A DNA stretch of 51,441 bases, from NCBI GenBank assembly GCA_029252505.1, contig JAQXBH010000279.1, positions 1 to 51,441 of the forward strand, in the 5' to 3' direction. This document shows, piece by piece, positions 18,699-28,522 of the stretch. Every line of letters starts with the position of its first letter. Position 1 is the stretch's first letter. This stretch comes from Opitutales bacterium (GTDB lineage: Bacteria > Verrucomicrobiota > Verrucomicrobiia > Opitutales > Seribacteraceae). Made by a program: the position numbers and the translations under genes. A model generated the notes under the pieces. That model was not told the origin of the DNA, ran no database searches, and was given only the letters and a program-made list of their open reading frames with translations.

Positions 18699-20042
18699 AT
18701 GAATCGTGTATTTATCAAGACATACGGCTGCCAAATGAATGAAAGGGACTCGGAAGCTGTTGCGTTTAAGTTGAAGGCTAGAGGTTATGAAATCGTATCA
18801 GACGAGGCTATTGCGGATGTTGTTTTGCTTAACACTTGTAGTGTTCGGGATCAGGCAGAACAAAAAGCTATCGGAAAAGCTGGTCACCTTGCTCATCGTA
18901 AGAAAAAAAACCAAAAATTTATCTTTGGAGTTATGGGCTGTATGGCTCAAAACAAGGGGGAGGAGTTGTTTGATATACTTCCTGACCTTGATTTGGTTGT
19001 AGGGACTCAAAAATTTCATCGTATTCCCGAATATTTAGAGAAAATTACTGGAAGTGCTGAATCAAGACCAACAAATATTATTGATTTAGAAGAGGAGGAG
19101 TTTTCGCAGGAAGAAATTCGTGATCATTTAAATACTTCTCAAAATAAAGTGACCGCATTTGTATCAATAATGCAAGGTTGCAATATGAACTGTACTTTTT
19201 GCATTGTTCCAAAAACAAGAGGAAAAGAAAGGTACAGAAGTATTGAGAGTATTACGAAAGAGGTGCAAGGCTTAGTAGAACGGGGTGTTCGTGAAGTTAC
19301 TCTTCTTGGTCAAATTGTGAACGCGTACGGACGAGGTTTTTTGCCTCGTATAGACAACAAATCTCCATTTGTTCAATTACTTGAAAAATTGAATGAAATT
19401 GATGGCTTATATCGTATTCGTTTTACTTCTCCTCACCCAACAAGCTTTGGTGATGATTTGATCGAATGTTTTGCGAGCTTACCAAAACTGTGTGAGCATG
19501 CACACTTACCCATGCAGAGTGGTTCAGATCGAATTTTAAAATTGATGAATCGCCCTTACAGCATAAAAAGATTCTTGGACATTACTAAAAAATTACGAAC
19601 TGCACATTCTAAAATGAGAATCAGTACAGATGTTATATTGGGCTTTCCTGGTGAAAGTGACGAAGATTATGCTTTAACAAAGTCGGCATTTATTGAAGCT
19701 GCTTTTGAAATGGCTTATATTTTTAAATACAGCGAAAGATCCGGAACTCCTGCAGTTGAATTATCTGATTCTGTACCAAAGGATGTGAAGGAAATCCGAA
19801 ATCAAGACTTACTTTCCCAACTTGAAAAACAGTCCTACGCATCAAATTCTATCAGTATAGGAAAAAAATATGAAGTCCTTGTTGAGGGAAAAGCAAAAAG
19901 AGGGAAAAGTATGCTAATCGGACGATCAAGGTGTAATAGAAGGGTAGTATTTGAAGGGAATCAGGCTTTAGCAGGTAAGTTACTAGATATTGAAATTAAG
20001 GATGTAAGTGCAACCACTCTAATTGGGAAAAACTGTCTATGA
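18699..20042 (+). CDS. miaB: tRNA-2-methylthio-N6-dimethylallyladenosine synthase
   Basis: The product is 447 residues. The N-terminal MTTase domain has three Fe-S cysteines at C11 (TYGCQMNERDSE), C47 and C81 (VMGCMAQ). The radical SAM cluster is C161-x3-C165-x2-C168 (MQGCNMNCTFC), followed by IVPKTRGKERYRS. A TRAM domain ends the protein (about 380-447). MiaB adds the 2-methylthio group to i6A37 in tRNAs reading UNN codons. The opening KTYGCQMNE favours MiaB over RimO or MtaB. It overlaps the next gene by four bases (ATGA). Confidence 0.96.
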   Translation: MNRVFIKTYGCQMNERDSEAVAFKLKARGYEIVSDEAIADVVLLNTCSVRDQAEQKAIGKAGHLAHRKKKNQKFIFGVMGCMAQNKGEELFDILPDLDLVVGTQKFHRIPEYLEKITGSAESRPTNIIDLEEEEFSQEEIRDHLNTSQNKVTAFVSIMQGCNMNCTFCIVPKTRGKERYRSIESITKEVQGLVERGVREVTLLGQIVNAYGRGFLPRIDNKSPFVQLLEKLNEIDGLYRIRFTSPHPTSFGDDLIECFASLPKLCEHAHLPMQSGSDRILKLMNRPYSIKRFLDITKKLRTAHSKMRISTDVILGFPGESDEDYALTKSAFIEAAFEMAYIFKYSERSGTPAVELSDSVPKDVKEIRNQDLLSQLEKQSYASNSISIGKKYEVLVEGKAKRGKSMLIGRSRCNRRVVFEGNQALAGKLLDIEIKDVSATTLIGKNCL

Positions 20043-20578
20043 ATTTATATTATTTTACTTTAACAACTGCATTAATGATCGGTACTATGGGAATTTTTCT
20101 TTGCATAAAGCCGGAAAAAACATTGGGATTTGCTCACGGCTTAATGAGATCCCAAAAAGCCGCAATCCTTTTTCTCTTGATTGGGTTAATTTGGTTTTTG
20201 TTTAAGCATGTTCAAAATCTGGGGGAAGCAGAATTTGGCGACTACAAATATGTCATTGGATTTATTGCCACAGGGGTTGCACTCTCTTCCTACTTTTTCA
20301 TTAATGATTTCTTGTCCGTACGAGCCTTTTGCATACTAGCATTATTGTATTCTAGAGAGGTATTAGACGCCGCATTTCTACAAGAACCTCAGTCCAGACT
20401 TTTCTTAGTATCTGCAATTTATTTTATTATTATTCTATCGCTCTATTTTGGAGCTTGGCCCTATCGATTGAGAGATTTAATTAAACATTTCAACGCCAAC
20501 TCAAAAAAAGTGACCTTATTGGGTGCGATTATATTTATTTATGCACTGCTATTAATTGTAGTTTCGTTCAATTATTGA
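20039..20578 (+). CDS. Integral membrane protein of unknown function
   Basis: The product is 179 residues with about five predicted membrane helices (residues about 3-22, 42-60, 75-92, 120-138 and 155-176). No enzyme motif is visible. It overlaps miaB by four bases and is followed after 12 bases by gmk, so it is translated within a miaB-gmk unit. Gene order alone does not give a function. I recall similar small membrane proteins in Verrucomicrobiota but cannot assign them. Confidence 0.85.
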   Translation: MNLYYFTLTTALMIGTMGIFLCIKPEKTLGFAHGLMRSQKAAILFLLIGLIWFLFKHVQNLGEAEFGDYKYVIGFIATGVALSSYFFINDFLSVRAFCILALLYSREVLDAAFLQEPQSRLFLVSAIYFIIILSLYFGAWPYRLRDLIKHFNANSKKVTLLGAIIFIYALLLIVVSFNY

Positions 20579-20590
20579 GAGTATCAAATT

Positions 20591-21178
20591 ATGAATAGTA
20601 TTGCTCTAGTAATTTCAGGCCCTGCTGGAGTCGGAAAGACTACTTTGTGCGAAAGATTATTATCGGATCTTGAGACTGAATTATCACGGGTAATTACTGT
20701 AACAACAAGATTACCAAGAAAGGGAGAAATTGAGGGCAAGGATTATCTTTTTATTTCGAAATTGGAATTCGAAGAATTAATTCTTGCCGATGCCTTTATC
20801 GAATATGCTCAAATACATGCTAATTACTACGGTAGCTTAAAGAAAACATTTCTTGATCTTTTTAAAAAAGATCAAAATGTTCTATTGAACATTGATGTTC
20901 AAGGAGTCTCTTCACTAAAAAAAATAGAAAATAGTTATACATTCCTCAAAAATCGAATAGTAAGCGTTTTTATTATGCCTAAATCGTTAAACGAGTTAAG
21001 GGAAAGATTAAAATCGAGAGATTTGGATACTTTCGATGAAATTGAACGAAGATTAACGACTGCAGCGGATGAAATTAAGCATAATCAAATCTTTGATTAC
21101 ACCATAGAATCAAGTACAAAGGACGAAGATTATAAAAGACTGTTAGAAATCTATAACCTACATTCAGATAAAGTGTAA
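20591..21178 (+). CDS. gmk: Guanylate kinase
   Basis: The product is 195 residues. The P-loop is SGPAGVGKTTL (about 9-19). The GMP-binding region has TVTTRLPRKGEIEGKDYLF and FIEYAQIHANYYGS, and VLLNIDVQG is the Walker B-like strand. It phosphorylates GMP to GDP in the cytoplasm. The 3' end runs to within 9 bases of convergent gnd, so any terminators must lie inside coding sequence. Confidence 0.97.
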   Translation: MNSIALVISGPAGVGKTTLCERLLSDLETELSRVITVTTRLPRKGEIEGKDYLFISKLEFEELILADAFIEYAQIHANYYGSLKKTFLDLFKKDQNVLLNIDVQGVSSLKKIENSYTFLKNRIVSVFIMPKSLNELRERLKSRDLDTFDEIERRLTTAADEIKHNQIFDYTIESSTKDEDYKRLLEIYNLHSDKV

Positions 21179-21187
21179 AGTTTCGAA

Positions 21188-22693
21188 CTAAGCTTCCATT
21201 TCAGGACGACTAGGATGGAGCCAGTCGAGATGAAAAAATTGACCCCGTTCTTCATCTATTCTTTCATAGGTATGAGCACCAAAGTAATCCCGTTGAGCTT
21301 GCAACAGATTTTGTGGAAGTCGTTCAGACCTGTAACTATCGTAATAAGAAAGAGCGGAAGAAAAAGTTGGGACTGGTATACCGGATTCAACGGCAAGACT
21401 AATTACTTTTCTCCAATTAGGTTGATAAATGCTTAAGCATTCTTTGAAATAATTATCTAAAAGGAGGTTAGCAAGATTAGGATCTTTTTCATATGCTTCG
21501 GTAATCTTCTGTAGGAAAGCCGCTCTAATTATGCATCCACCTCTCCATATTTTAGCGATTTCACCAAAGTTGAGATCCCAATTATATTCTTTTTGAGCTT
21601 CTCGCATGAGTTGAAAGCCTTGGGCGTAAGAACAAATTTTTGAGCAGTAAAGAGCGTCTCTAATTGCTGATACAATAACTTGTTTATTATCAGATTTTAC
21701 TTTGACGATTGGTCCAGTTAAGATCTTTGCTGCTGCGGTCCTTTCTTCCTTGATCGCACTAAGGCACCTTGCGAAAACTGCTTCTGACACAGTAGGGGCA
21801 GGTACTCCCATATCAAGAGCATTAACAGAAGTCCATTTTCCTGTTCCTTTTTGTCCTGCGGTGTCCATGACAATATCAACGAATGGTTTGTCTGTACGAG
21901 GGTCATTTTGCTTGAGAATATCCCCAGTAATTTCAATGAGGAATGAATCGAGTTCTCCCTTATTCCATTCATTAAAAATATCACCAATTTCAGGGGGAGT
22001 TAAATCCACAATTGAAGACATTAAATGGTACGCTTCGCAAATCATTTGCATATCACCATATTCGATTCCGTTATGGACCATTTTAACATAGTGCCCCGCT
22101 CCATCATTCCCAATATAGGCGGAGCATGGTACACCGCCTTGGATAGGTTTTCCAGGAACTGCTCCCTCTAAAGGTTTTCCGTTAATAGGATTTACTTTTG
22201 CAGATATCGAATCCCAAATAGGCTTTATCAAACTCCATGCTTCCGGAGAACCGCCTGGCATTAATGATGGCCCAAATCGCGCTCCCTCTTCGCCGCCGCT
22301 CACTCCAGAGCCAACAAAGAAAATATTTTTTTCCTTGAGCATTTTTTCTCTTTCGATGGTATCGGTCCACTTCGCATTTCCACCATCAATAATTACATCA
22401 CCCTCTTGCAGAAGAGGGACAAGAGATTCAATAACAGAATCGGTCGGATGACCTGCTTGAACCATTATGATAATCTTCTTGGGGCTTTGCAGAGAATCTA
22501 CAAAAGACTCAATGGTACTGAAGCCCGTTAAATTAGGAAGATTCTTACCATTGCTGGCCAGAAAATTTTCTGTTTTGGAAAAAGTCCTGTTAAATACAGA
22601 AATTTTATAGTCATGATCCGCAATGTTAAGAGCCAAATTTTGCCCCATTACTGCCAATCCAATAAGCCCAATATCTGAAGTTGAATCTGTCAT
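21188..22693 (-). CDS. gnd: 6-phosphogluconate dehydrogenase (decarboxylating)
   Basis: The product is 501 residues. The N-terminal NADP site is [20 protein letters not shown] followed by FNRT. The active-site region is [23 protein letters not shown], and [19 protein letters not shown] carries the catalytic Lys and Asn. It ends with [16 protein letters not shown]. The enzyme makes ribulose 5-phosphate and NADPH in the oxidative pentose phosphate pathway. It has about 20 extra residues (about 167-186, Gly/Pro/Lys-rich) between SAKV and GVPCSAYIG compared with enterobacterial Gnd. AGGA lies a few bases before the ATG. Confidence 0.97.
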   Translation of the reverse strand: MTDSTSDIGLIGLAVMGQNLALNIADHDYKISVFNRTFSKTENFLASNGKNLPNLTGFSTIESFVDSLQSPKKIIIMVQAGHPTDSVIESLVPLLQEGDVIIDGGNAKWTDTIEREKMLKEKNIFFVGSGVSGGEEGARFGPSLMPGGSPEAWSLIKPIWDSISAKVNPINGKPLEGAVPGKPIQGGVPCSAYIGNDGAGHYVKMVHNGIEYGDMQMICEAYHLMSSIVDLTPPEIGDIFNEWNKGELDSFLIEITGDILKQNDPRTDKPFVDIVMDTAGQKGTGKWTSVNALDMGVPAPTVSEAVFARCLSAIKEERTAAAKILTGPIVKVKSDNKQVIVSAIRDALYCSKICSYAQGFQLMREAQKEYNWDLNFGEIAKIWRGGCIIRAAFLQKITEAYEKDPNLANLLLDNYFKECLSIYQPNWRKVISLAVESGIPVPTFSSALSYYDSYRSERLPQNLLQAQRDYFGAHTYERIDEERGQFFHLDWLHPSRPEMEA

Positions 22694-22779
22694 TTATATG
22701 TCCTTAAACTTCTATCCCTCAGATCGCGAGAAAAAACATAAACTCACTGCCTAGAAAATCAGCTTGCTTGGAACTAACT

Positions 22780-24861
22780 CTAGATTGGTGATGCGACCGG
22801 AAATTTATCTTTAAATGGAAGTGATTCCTCTTCCACAGCATCTGGATTTGAAAAAATTCGGGTTGGATTAGTGTAGAGTGGATTTATGTTAAACTTTCGC
22901 ATTAAAAAGAGCATATCTTGTGAACTCGTTTGAATGGCTTTGACTGCCATCGAACTGTTAGCTTTTACCGCAGCCTCGTCGTTTGTTTTTTTGATAGCAG
23001 ATTTAATCGCCATCGATGATTTGAGTTCAACGATATCGGCAATCGCACTGTCGTATCCTAGGGCAAGTGAGGCCCCTACTGTCGCCCCTTCCGAAGTTCC
23101 TTGATAAATTGCTTGTTTAATAATGAGACCATCTTCTCCTGATTCAATTCCTCCCGTAATCGCACCATAGGTGGACCCGTAGCTAACCGCTTCTGCGGCA
23201 GCAATTGTTTCGAAGTCGTATGTCCTTTTATCGGGCATTGAATCGTTCTTAAGACCAACGACTTGAAATAAGGCACCGTGGGCCGCACCATGAGCCAGTG
23301 CTCGTGCAATTTCGATTTCAAATTCTTCTGTCACTCCTTTAGGCTTATCAATTAAGGATAAGTTTTTAGCAGTTATTCCACCTGTTGTTGCTCCTTGTGC
23401 CGATTGGTTAATAATGGGTTGAAGTAATGTAGGATAATAAACTGCTAAACCAGTATTTCCAATTAACGAACCTAAGGCAGAACCACTTGCAATATCAAGA
23501 ATTTCTCTTCTTGAGGTTTTATCATTGGTATCTTTCACGGTAGGATCGTTTTCAATGTACTGACTTGCGGCATTGATTGAACCATTTGCACTTCCTTTTG
23601 AGGTCGCTTTTGCTAAATTATTTCGATTGTAAAGTTCCCAACCCTCTTCAAATTCCCATGACTTATCTAATACACTTGCCATCTGTGCACCCATTGCAGA
23701 TCCAAATGATGCTGATTCTGCTAACCGGTTTAACAAGTGCCCATTTTGTTGACTAATGGATGAAATTATTACTTGAGACGAAATAGCTTGAGACATAGAT
23801 TCCGCCGCAATTTCAGCAAGTAATAATTCACGATACTCTTCAGTGGAAGAACTGTTGTAAACTGCACTAAGCGTAAGACCGGTAGATAGTGCTTTGGTCA
23901 CAGCATAGGTAAATAAGCTGTTATCGCCTTCCAATGAAGAGAGGTATTCGATCGCACCTGATATTGTAGACTCTCCTAAAATTTGGGAATAGATTTGGAC
24001 ATTTTCTGCTGAAAGCGGAGTGGGTCCATTGTTAAAAAAACCATCCGCCAGTCCTTTTGCCGTATATTCGAGTAACCGCGTTTTTTCAGTATCAAACTTC
24101 ATAAAAGATTCGGTTCCACCGAATGACATTTCCTGACTTGCTACTTTCCTGGAGGGATCTACGGGAGTAATGGAGGGTTGTAGTCCATTTGTCTTAATTG
24201 TGGAGTCATTAATTATCTGTAATATGCTTGAAGTAGTTGCTTTTGATGCCAGTTTTTTTAATTCATTCTTATCTGCTGATATGTTGGCTTCGGAAATCGA
24301 CTCCATAAGGGTAATCGATAATTCTTTAGACCAACTTGGAATGTTTCCTCCCCAAGAATCAACCTTATTAGGAATTAAATTTCTAAAGATAATTCTAGGT
24401 AAATTAGGAATTACTTTCAATAAATCGTCACCTTTGGATTCACTAGAATTCAGGAATGCAATCACACTAGATTTAATTCCTGCTAGTAAATCTCGGTCGG
24501 ATAAATTGAAATTATTTTTATTATCTGAAAGATAGTTTATTGAATATTCTACCGCTTCCGATAAGTTTTCATTAGGAAAACTAGAAAAGGTACTGCTTAA
24601 AGAATTAGTCAATGCAGTAATTTCAGGAAGCGAAGACCTGTTCAAATCTATAATTCCTTGAATGGAAGTACCTGCGTTCACACTCAAACGTCTTTGATAT
24701 GTATTTTGCTTGTGTTCGTTAGAATTGTGAAACTCCTGAAGGTTAATTAGGATCGCGGACTCAACCAAGGCTTTGTCTATACTAGCGCCGTAACATAAAT
24801 GAGCACAGCAAAGCGATGAAGTGTATAACCAATATTTGGGCAAATGGAATCTTCTAGGCAT
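22780..24861 (-). CDS. Secreted repeat protein with recurring G-[AST]-x-x-G boxes
   Basis: The product is 693 residues and not recognised. The N-terminus looks like a signal peptide (WLYTSSLCCAHLCYGA, cleavage near residue 26). The C-terminal half carries seven copies of a box of the form G-[AST]-x-x-G-[AGST]: FGSAMGA, KGSANGS, SGSALGS, QGATTGG, HGAAHGA, YGSTYGA and QGTSEGA. They are spaced 26-37 residues apart, each preceded by a short Ala-rich helix. The pattern suggests a helical repeat packed through small residues, perhaps at the cell surface. It lies next to O-antigen ligase-like and polysaccharide export genes, but no functional tie is proven. Confidence 0.8.
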   Translation of the reverse strand: MPRRFHLPKYWLYTSSLCCAHLCYGASIDKALVESAILINLQEFHNSNEHKQNTYQRRLSVNAGTSIQGIIDLNRSSLPEITALTNSLSSTFSSFPNENLSEAVEYSINYLSDNKNNFNLSDRDLLAGIKSSVIAFLNSSESKGDDLLKVIPNLPRIIFRNLIPNKVDSWGGNIPSWSKELSITLMESISEANISADKNELKKLASKATTSSILQIINDSTIKTNGLQPSITPVDPSRKVASQEMSFGGTESFMKFDTEKTRLLEYTAKGLADGFFNNGPTPLSAENVQIYSQILGESTISGAIEYLSSLEGDNSLFTYAVTKALSTGLTLSAVYNSSSTEEYRELLLAEIAAESMSQAISSQVIISSISQQNGHLLNRLAESASFGSAMGAQMASVLDKSWEFEEGWELYNRNNLAKATSKGSANGSINAASQYIENDPTVKDTNDKTSRREILDIASGSALGSLIGNTGLAVYYPTLLQPIINQSAQGATTGGITAKNLSLIDKPKGVTEEFEIEIARALAHGAAHGALFQVVGLKNDSMPDKRTYDFETIAAAEAVSYGSTYGAITGGIESGEDGLIIKQAIYQGTSEGATVGASLALGYDSAIADIVELKSSMAIKSAIKKTNDEAAVKANSSMAVKAIQTSSQDMLFLMRKFNINPLYTNPTRIFSNPDAVEEESLPFKDKFPVASPI

Positions 24862-24909
24862 TAGTGAGGGAGATAACTAAAGTACTGCTAAATTTTGTGA
24901 AGTTCAACC

Positions 24910-26508
24910 CTAATGCATTTTAAATTTTTTTTCTGTTAAAAAAGAATATTTAGCGGATAGTCCAATTACAGACGAAAAGAGTAATAAGCAAATGGGTGTT
25001 TGAGATGGAAAATCAACTACTGAATAAGTTAAAAAAACAAGGACACTAATGATCAAAATTTTAGAAGTTTTCGATGTAGATTTTATAAAAATAAAAATTA
25101 TTATCAGTAAATATGGCAATGAAATCAAAAAACCTACTAATCCAAATTCTGATATTTTTTCCAACCAATCATTGTGACCATATTTGACTAAAGGTGTAAA
25201 CTGATGATGTGCATTGGAGAGTACGATCGATCGCATAGCACGAACTTCACTAGACTGGTAAATTGGGTTAACAACGCTGTAGGAATTAAAACCAAACCCC
25301 AAGAGTGGTTTGTGAGAAATTTGGCCACATAGATCCCTCCAAAGCAAAATTCTTAAAGGTAATTTCCCGTACTTTAAATCATTAATTTGTGTTTTGAAAT
25401 TAGTGAGCATTTCGCTTTGAGAATCCTTATGCAATTTATTCATGAAAATAAAAAGTAAAAAAATAAAAGCGGTACAACAGCAGGATAACAGTATCAAACT
25501 CTTTAGTCTTTTGATGTTCGAGAACCTGAGTACAAATAAAATGATTATAAAAAAAGAAAATACCAACAATAATGAACCGGATCGAGAGCCAGAAAGGGGT
25601 ATTGAGATAATCGTAAAACTTAAGCTTACAAATAAGAGATAAGGTTGGAACATTCGGAGAGATTGGTTTCCGTATTTCCTCCACTTATGAATCAAGAGTG
25701 CAGTTGTGATATAAATATTAATAAGAGCAAATGCACACCAATGATTTTTATAGGTAAATGTAGAGAAATAATATCGTGGTTCTGGGGCATCCCATATGCC
25801 AAGAATTTCTAAAACAGTCTCGGATGGAATATAGTTAAGTTTTTGCCAAATTCCGACAATGGCAAGTAATCCAGTATTGAGTGAAAAGATTAGTAATATT
25901 CTTCTAATAATTATTCTTTTATTGCATAAGTAAAAAAATATTAAGCCCATGGTAAGTTGGCAAATCTTATGCAGGAATTGAACATAGGTACTTTTGTCAC
26001 TAATTGTTAAAGTAGGCAGGAGTGGGTAGGGGGATAGTGTAATTAAATTCTCGTAATCGGTGATCAGCTCGGCTGATGCAGTGATACTATTTGGAAACTT
26101 GTCATGGTAACGATTTTTAAAATCAAAAAACACTGTATGGGATAAGGAAGGGTTCGTTTTTGAGAGAACCATAATATTTTTGAAAGATTCCGACACCATG
26201 ACAATTTTTTCTATATTGGTCTCTTGCGCCAGTGAATTCTCGATTCCTAATTCAGCCCAGTCTTTATTATTAGGTACTTTATAGGTTGGATTGTGGTACG
26301 AAATTAAAAATTGGATTATTACTAGTGCTATTGGAATAAAACTTACTAATGAATGACTCAGTGTCTTATTTCGTACTAATAAAAAAATAAAAGAAATTGT
26401 CACCGTAGCATCTACAGTAAACAATATCCAATCACCTGCTAAACCCGCTTTTGCCCAAGAGACTAGAAGTAATATGCAAGTCAGTAGATATAATAAGGTT
26501 TTATTCAT
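24910..26508 (-). CDS. O-antigen ligase / polysaccharide polymerase-like membrane protein
   Basis: The product is 532 residues with about 11-12 membrane helices and a long non-cytoplasmic loop near 85-170. The C-terminal half has the O-antigen ligase family (Wzy_C/WaaL) pattern: SGSRSGSLLLVFSF, then a large loop with GFGFNSYSVVNPIYQS and HNDWLEKISEFGLVGFL, where an H-N-D-x-L-E-x-h-x-E-h-G motif is typical. Such proteins join or polymerise lipid-linked glycans at the periplasmic face. It is divergent from the export operon that starts at 26581 and probably serves the same polymer. A polymerase and a ligase cannot be told apart here. Confidence 0.85.
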   Translation of the reverse strand: MNKTLLYLLTCILLLVSWAKAGLAGDWILFTVDATVTISFIFLLVRNKTLSHSLVSFIPIALVIIQFLISYHNPTYKVPNNKDWAELGIENSLAQETNIEKIVMVSESFKNIMVLSKTNPSLSHTVFFDFKNRYHDKFPNSITASAELITDYENLITLSPYPLLPTLTISDKSTYVQFLHKICQLTMGLIFFYLCNKRIIIRRILLIFSLNTGLLAIVGIWQKLNYIPSETVLEILGIWDAPEPRYYFSTFTYKNHWCAFALINIYITTALLIHKWRKYGNQSLRMFQPYLLFVSLSFTIISIPLSGSRSGSLLLVFSFFIIILFVLRFSNIKRLKSLILLSCCCTAFIFLLFIFMNKLHKDSQSEMLTNFKTQINDLKYGKLPLRILLWRDLCGQISHKPLLGFGFNSYSVVNPIYQSSEVRAMRSIVLSNAHHQFTPLVKYGHNDWLEKISEFGLVGFLISLPYLLIIIFIFIKSTSKTSKILIISVLVFLTYSVVDFPSQTPICLLLFSSVIGLSAKYSFLTEKKFKMH

Positions 26509-26580
26509 ACCGAATTTAAATTTTTATGTAGTAGAAAATTAAGCACGAATATATTGACAAAGTTTTAATAATTTATTGTC

Positions 26581-27864
26581 ATGAAATTGTACTTGTACTC
26601 CGTTTTGCGCAATTCAAATTACTTCAAGATAACACTTCAGTTAGTAATAATACTTACTACACTTTGCGTTGATTTATCCGCATTGATAGAAGGAGATTTT
26701 GGGAAAATTGATGGTACCGCAACTTTAAGTGGAGAGTATGATTCCAGAGTTTTTGGTATTTCATCCACCTCTTTTCAAGGTGCAAAGGCTTCGAGCAGTC
26801 CCTTGATTTCATCCAACGAATTAAAAAGTGAAGATGATTTTATAATTCGTTTCTCTCCTGCATTGCATTTCACTAAAAAGCTTAAATGGTTTTCATTTAC
26901 TGGAACCGCTGGTATCGAGTTTGCTCAATTTATTAAAAATGATGATAAAAGTTACACGCAACCAATTACCACTTTTTCAATTGATTTTGATGATACACTT
27001 TCCAAGAAAAAACGAGTCTCCAATAATGCCAAGATTCGCTTTGATGCCACATTCGATATTGGCCAAAATATCGGTGCAAGCATATTGGAACAGGATTTAG
27101 TTTCCTATACCTATTTTGTCGCGGGTCTTAATTTAAGGTACAATCATAGCCCTAAATTTGGCCTTGGAGCGAGTACTTCATACAACCTCAAGCATTACCA
27201 AACTGGATCTACACAAACCCGTGTTTATCAAGACATTGCTACACTTCCATTATCACTCCGGGCCTTCTACATCTACTCCGAGAAATTGGATTTTTATACA
27301 GATTATACATTTTCAAGAACCCAAGATGATCAAGCGAATTCTCACTCTTTGACAGACAGCCAATCTCATTCAATTTCATTCGGTGCTCAGGGAGATTATT
27401 CCTCCAAGTTATCTGGTAATGCTAATGTAGGTTATTCGGTACAAAATTATGATAACAGTAATGTTTCAAAACAAGATAATTTAGTTACTGGTGTTGGACT
27501 AGATTGGAAGTACAATTCTAAAACTTCATTTAATTTTAATTTAAACCGAGCTTTTTCACCATCCGCTCAAGGTTTCTCTACATTTAGCACAATGGTTCGA
27601 CTGAGTGCGACTCACCGGTTAACTGAAGATATTAGTTCGACTGCCTATTTTTCTGTTGGTAAGGTGGAATATACCTATCCACCGAGTGGGCAAACCGCTC
27701 GGGATTCTTCTTCTCTCAATAATTACGGTGTCGGTATCAATTTGAGTAAACAAATTTCAGAAAGAATCTCAGCAGGAACTAGTTACGACTATACCTTTGT
27801 GGACAGGGCCTCCGAAAGTTATGGTAGACATTTATTACGGGCAGACGTAACGGGAAGATTCTAA
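26581..27864 (+). CDS. Outer-membrane beta-barrel protein of an exopolysaccharide operon
   Basis: The product is 427 residues. A signal segment (about 15-35, LQLVIILTTLCVDLSA) is followed by alternating amphipathic strands rich in Tyr, Ser, Asn and Phe. Examples are SISFGAQGDYSSKLSGNANVG and NNYGVGINLSKQI. The chain ends in a C-terminal phenylalanine (DVTGRF), the usual signal for BAM-mediated insertion. It starts the operon with the Wza-like and Wzc-like genes (5-base spacing to the next gene). That fits a porin-like partner for polysaccharide secretion. The specific role is inferred. Confidence 0.8.
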   Translation: MKLYLYSVLRNSNYFKITLQLVIILTTLCVDLSALIEGDFGKIDGTATLSGEYDSRVFGISSTSFQGAKASSSPLISSNELKSEDDFIIRFSPALHFTKKLKWFSFTGTAGIEFAQFIKNDDKSYTQPITTFSIDFDDTLSKKKRVSNNAKIRFDATFDIGQNIGASILEQDLVSYTYFVAGLNLRYNHSPKFGLGASTSYNLKHYQTGSTQTRVYQDIATLPLSLRAFYIYSEKLDFYTDYTFSRTQDDQANSHSLTDSQSHSISFGAQGDYSSKLSGNANVGYSVQNYDNSNVSKQDNLVTGVGLDWKYNSKTSFNFNLNRAFSPSAQGFSTFSTMVRLSATHRLTEDISSTAYFSVGKVEYTYPPSGQTARDSSSLNNYGVGINLSKQISERISAGTSYDYTFVDRASESYGRHLLRADVTGRF

Positions 27865-27868
27865 TTGT

Positions 27869-28522
27869 ATGAAGCCTTTTTTTCTTCAAACAATTTGGTT
27901 TGTGTCGTTATTAAGTATTATGTCCCTGGATACGATTTCTGCTCAGCAGAAATTTAATAATGACCCTTCGATTTTAAAAGATCCTACTGGGTACAAAATT
28001 AGGACTGGTGATAGAATCCGAATTTCAGTTCGAGGAGAATCGGAAACAAATGTTGAGGCATTGATTGATCGTGATGGAAAAGTAAGAGCTGCTTACTTAG
28101 GCGAATTAAAAGTTTCTGGCTCAAGCACAAAACAAGTCGAGGCACTAATCACAAAGGAGTATAAGCGAAGTTTAATCTATAAAAAACCTATTGTTAGCGT
28201 ATATGTACTTAAATATTCTGATAGGGTAGTTTTTTTATCTGGGTCAATTAATAGAAAAGGACCCTATGTTTTACCTCCTGAGGTTGAAGCAATGAATGTG
28301 GTCGAGGTTATTGCCCGGGCAGGTGGGTTTACAGATATTGCTCGTAAAGATAAAATTTTTATAACAAGAACTTTTTACAACGAACGGGGTGAAGTGAAAG
28401 ATACAAAAACTTATGAGGTTAATGTAGAAGCATTAAGTACAGGGTCATTAGACCGAGATTCTTCGAAGAGATTTTGGATTTATCCGGGCGACCGTATTGA
28501 AGTACCTGAAAGGTTATTTTAA
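27869..28522 (+). CDS. Polysaccharide export protein, Wza/SLBB family (short)
   Basis: The product is 217 residues with a signal peptide ending near SAQQ. The polysaccharide-export domain follows (YKIRTGDRIRISVRGESETN, DRDGKVRAAYLGELKVSGSS). An SLBB domain comes next (VFLSGSINRKGPYVLPPEVE, VVEVIARAGGFTDIARKDK). It lacks the second SLBB domain and C-terminal membrane helix of E. coli Wza, so it may need the upstream barrel as its outer-membrane channel. It shares a base with the next start (28522), indicating tight coupling to the Wzc-like gene. No lipobox is visible. Confidence 0.92.
   Translation: MKPFFLQTIWFVSLLSIMSLDTISAQQKFNNDPSILKDPTGYKIRTGDRIRISVRGESETNVEALIDRDGKVRAAYLGELKVSGSSTKQVEALITKEYKRSLIYKKPIVSVYVLKYSDRVVFLSGSINRKGPYVLPPEVEAMNVVEVIARAGGFTDIARKDKIFITRTFYNERGEVKDTKTYEVNVEALSTGSLDRDSSKRFWIYPGDRIEVPERLF

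Noticed and set aside
26554-26581. TTGACA as a -35 box for the exopolysaccharide operon
   Set aside because: The start codon is only about 20 bases downstream and no -10 box at a proper distance is visible.
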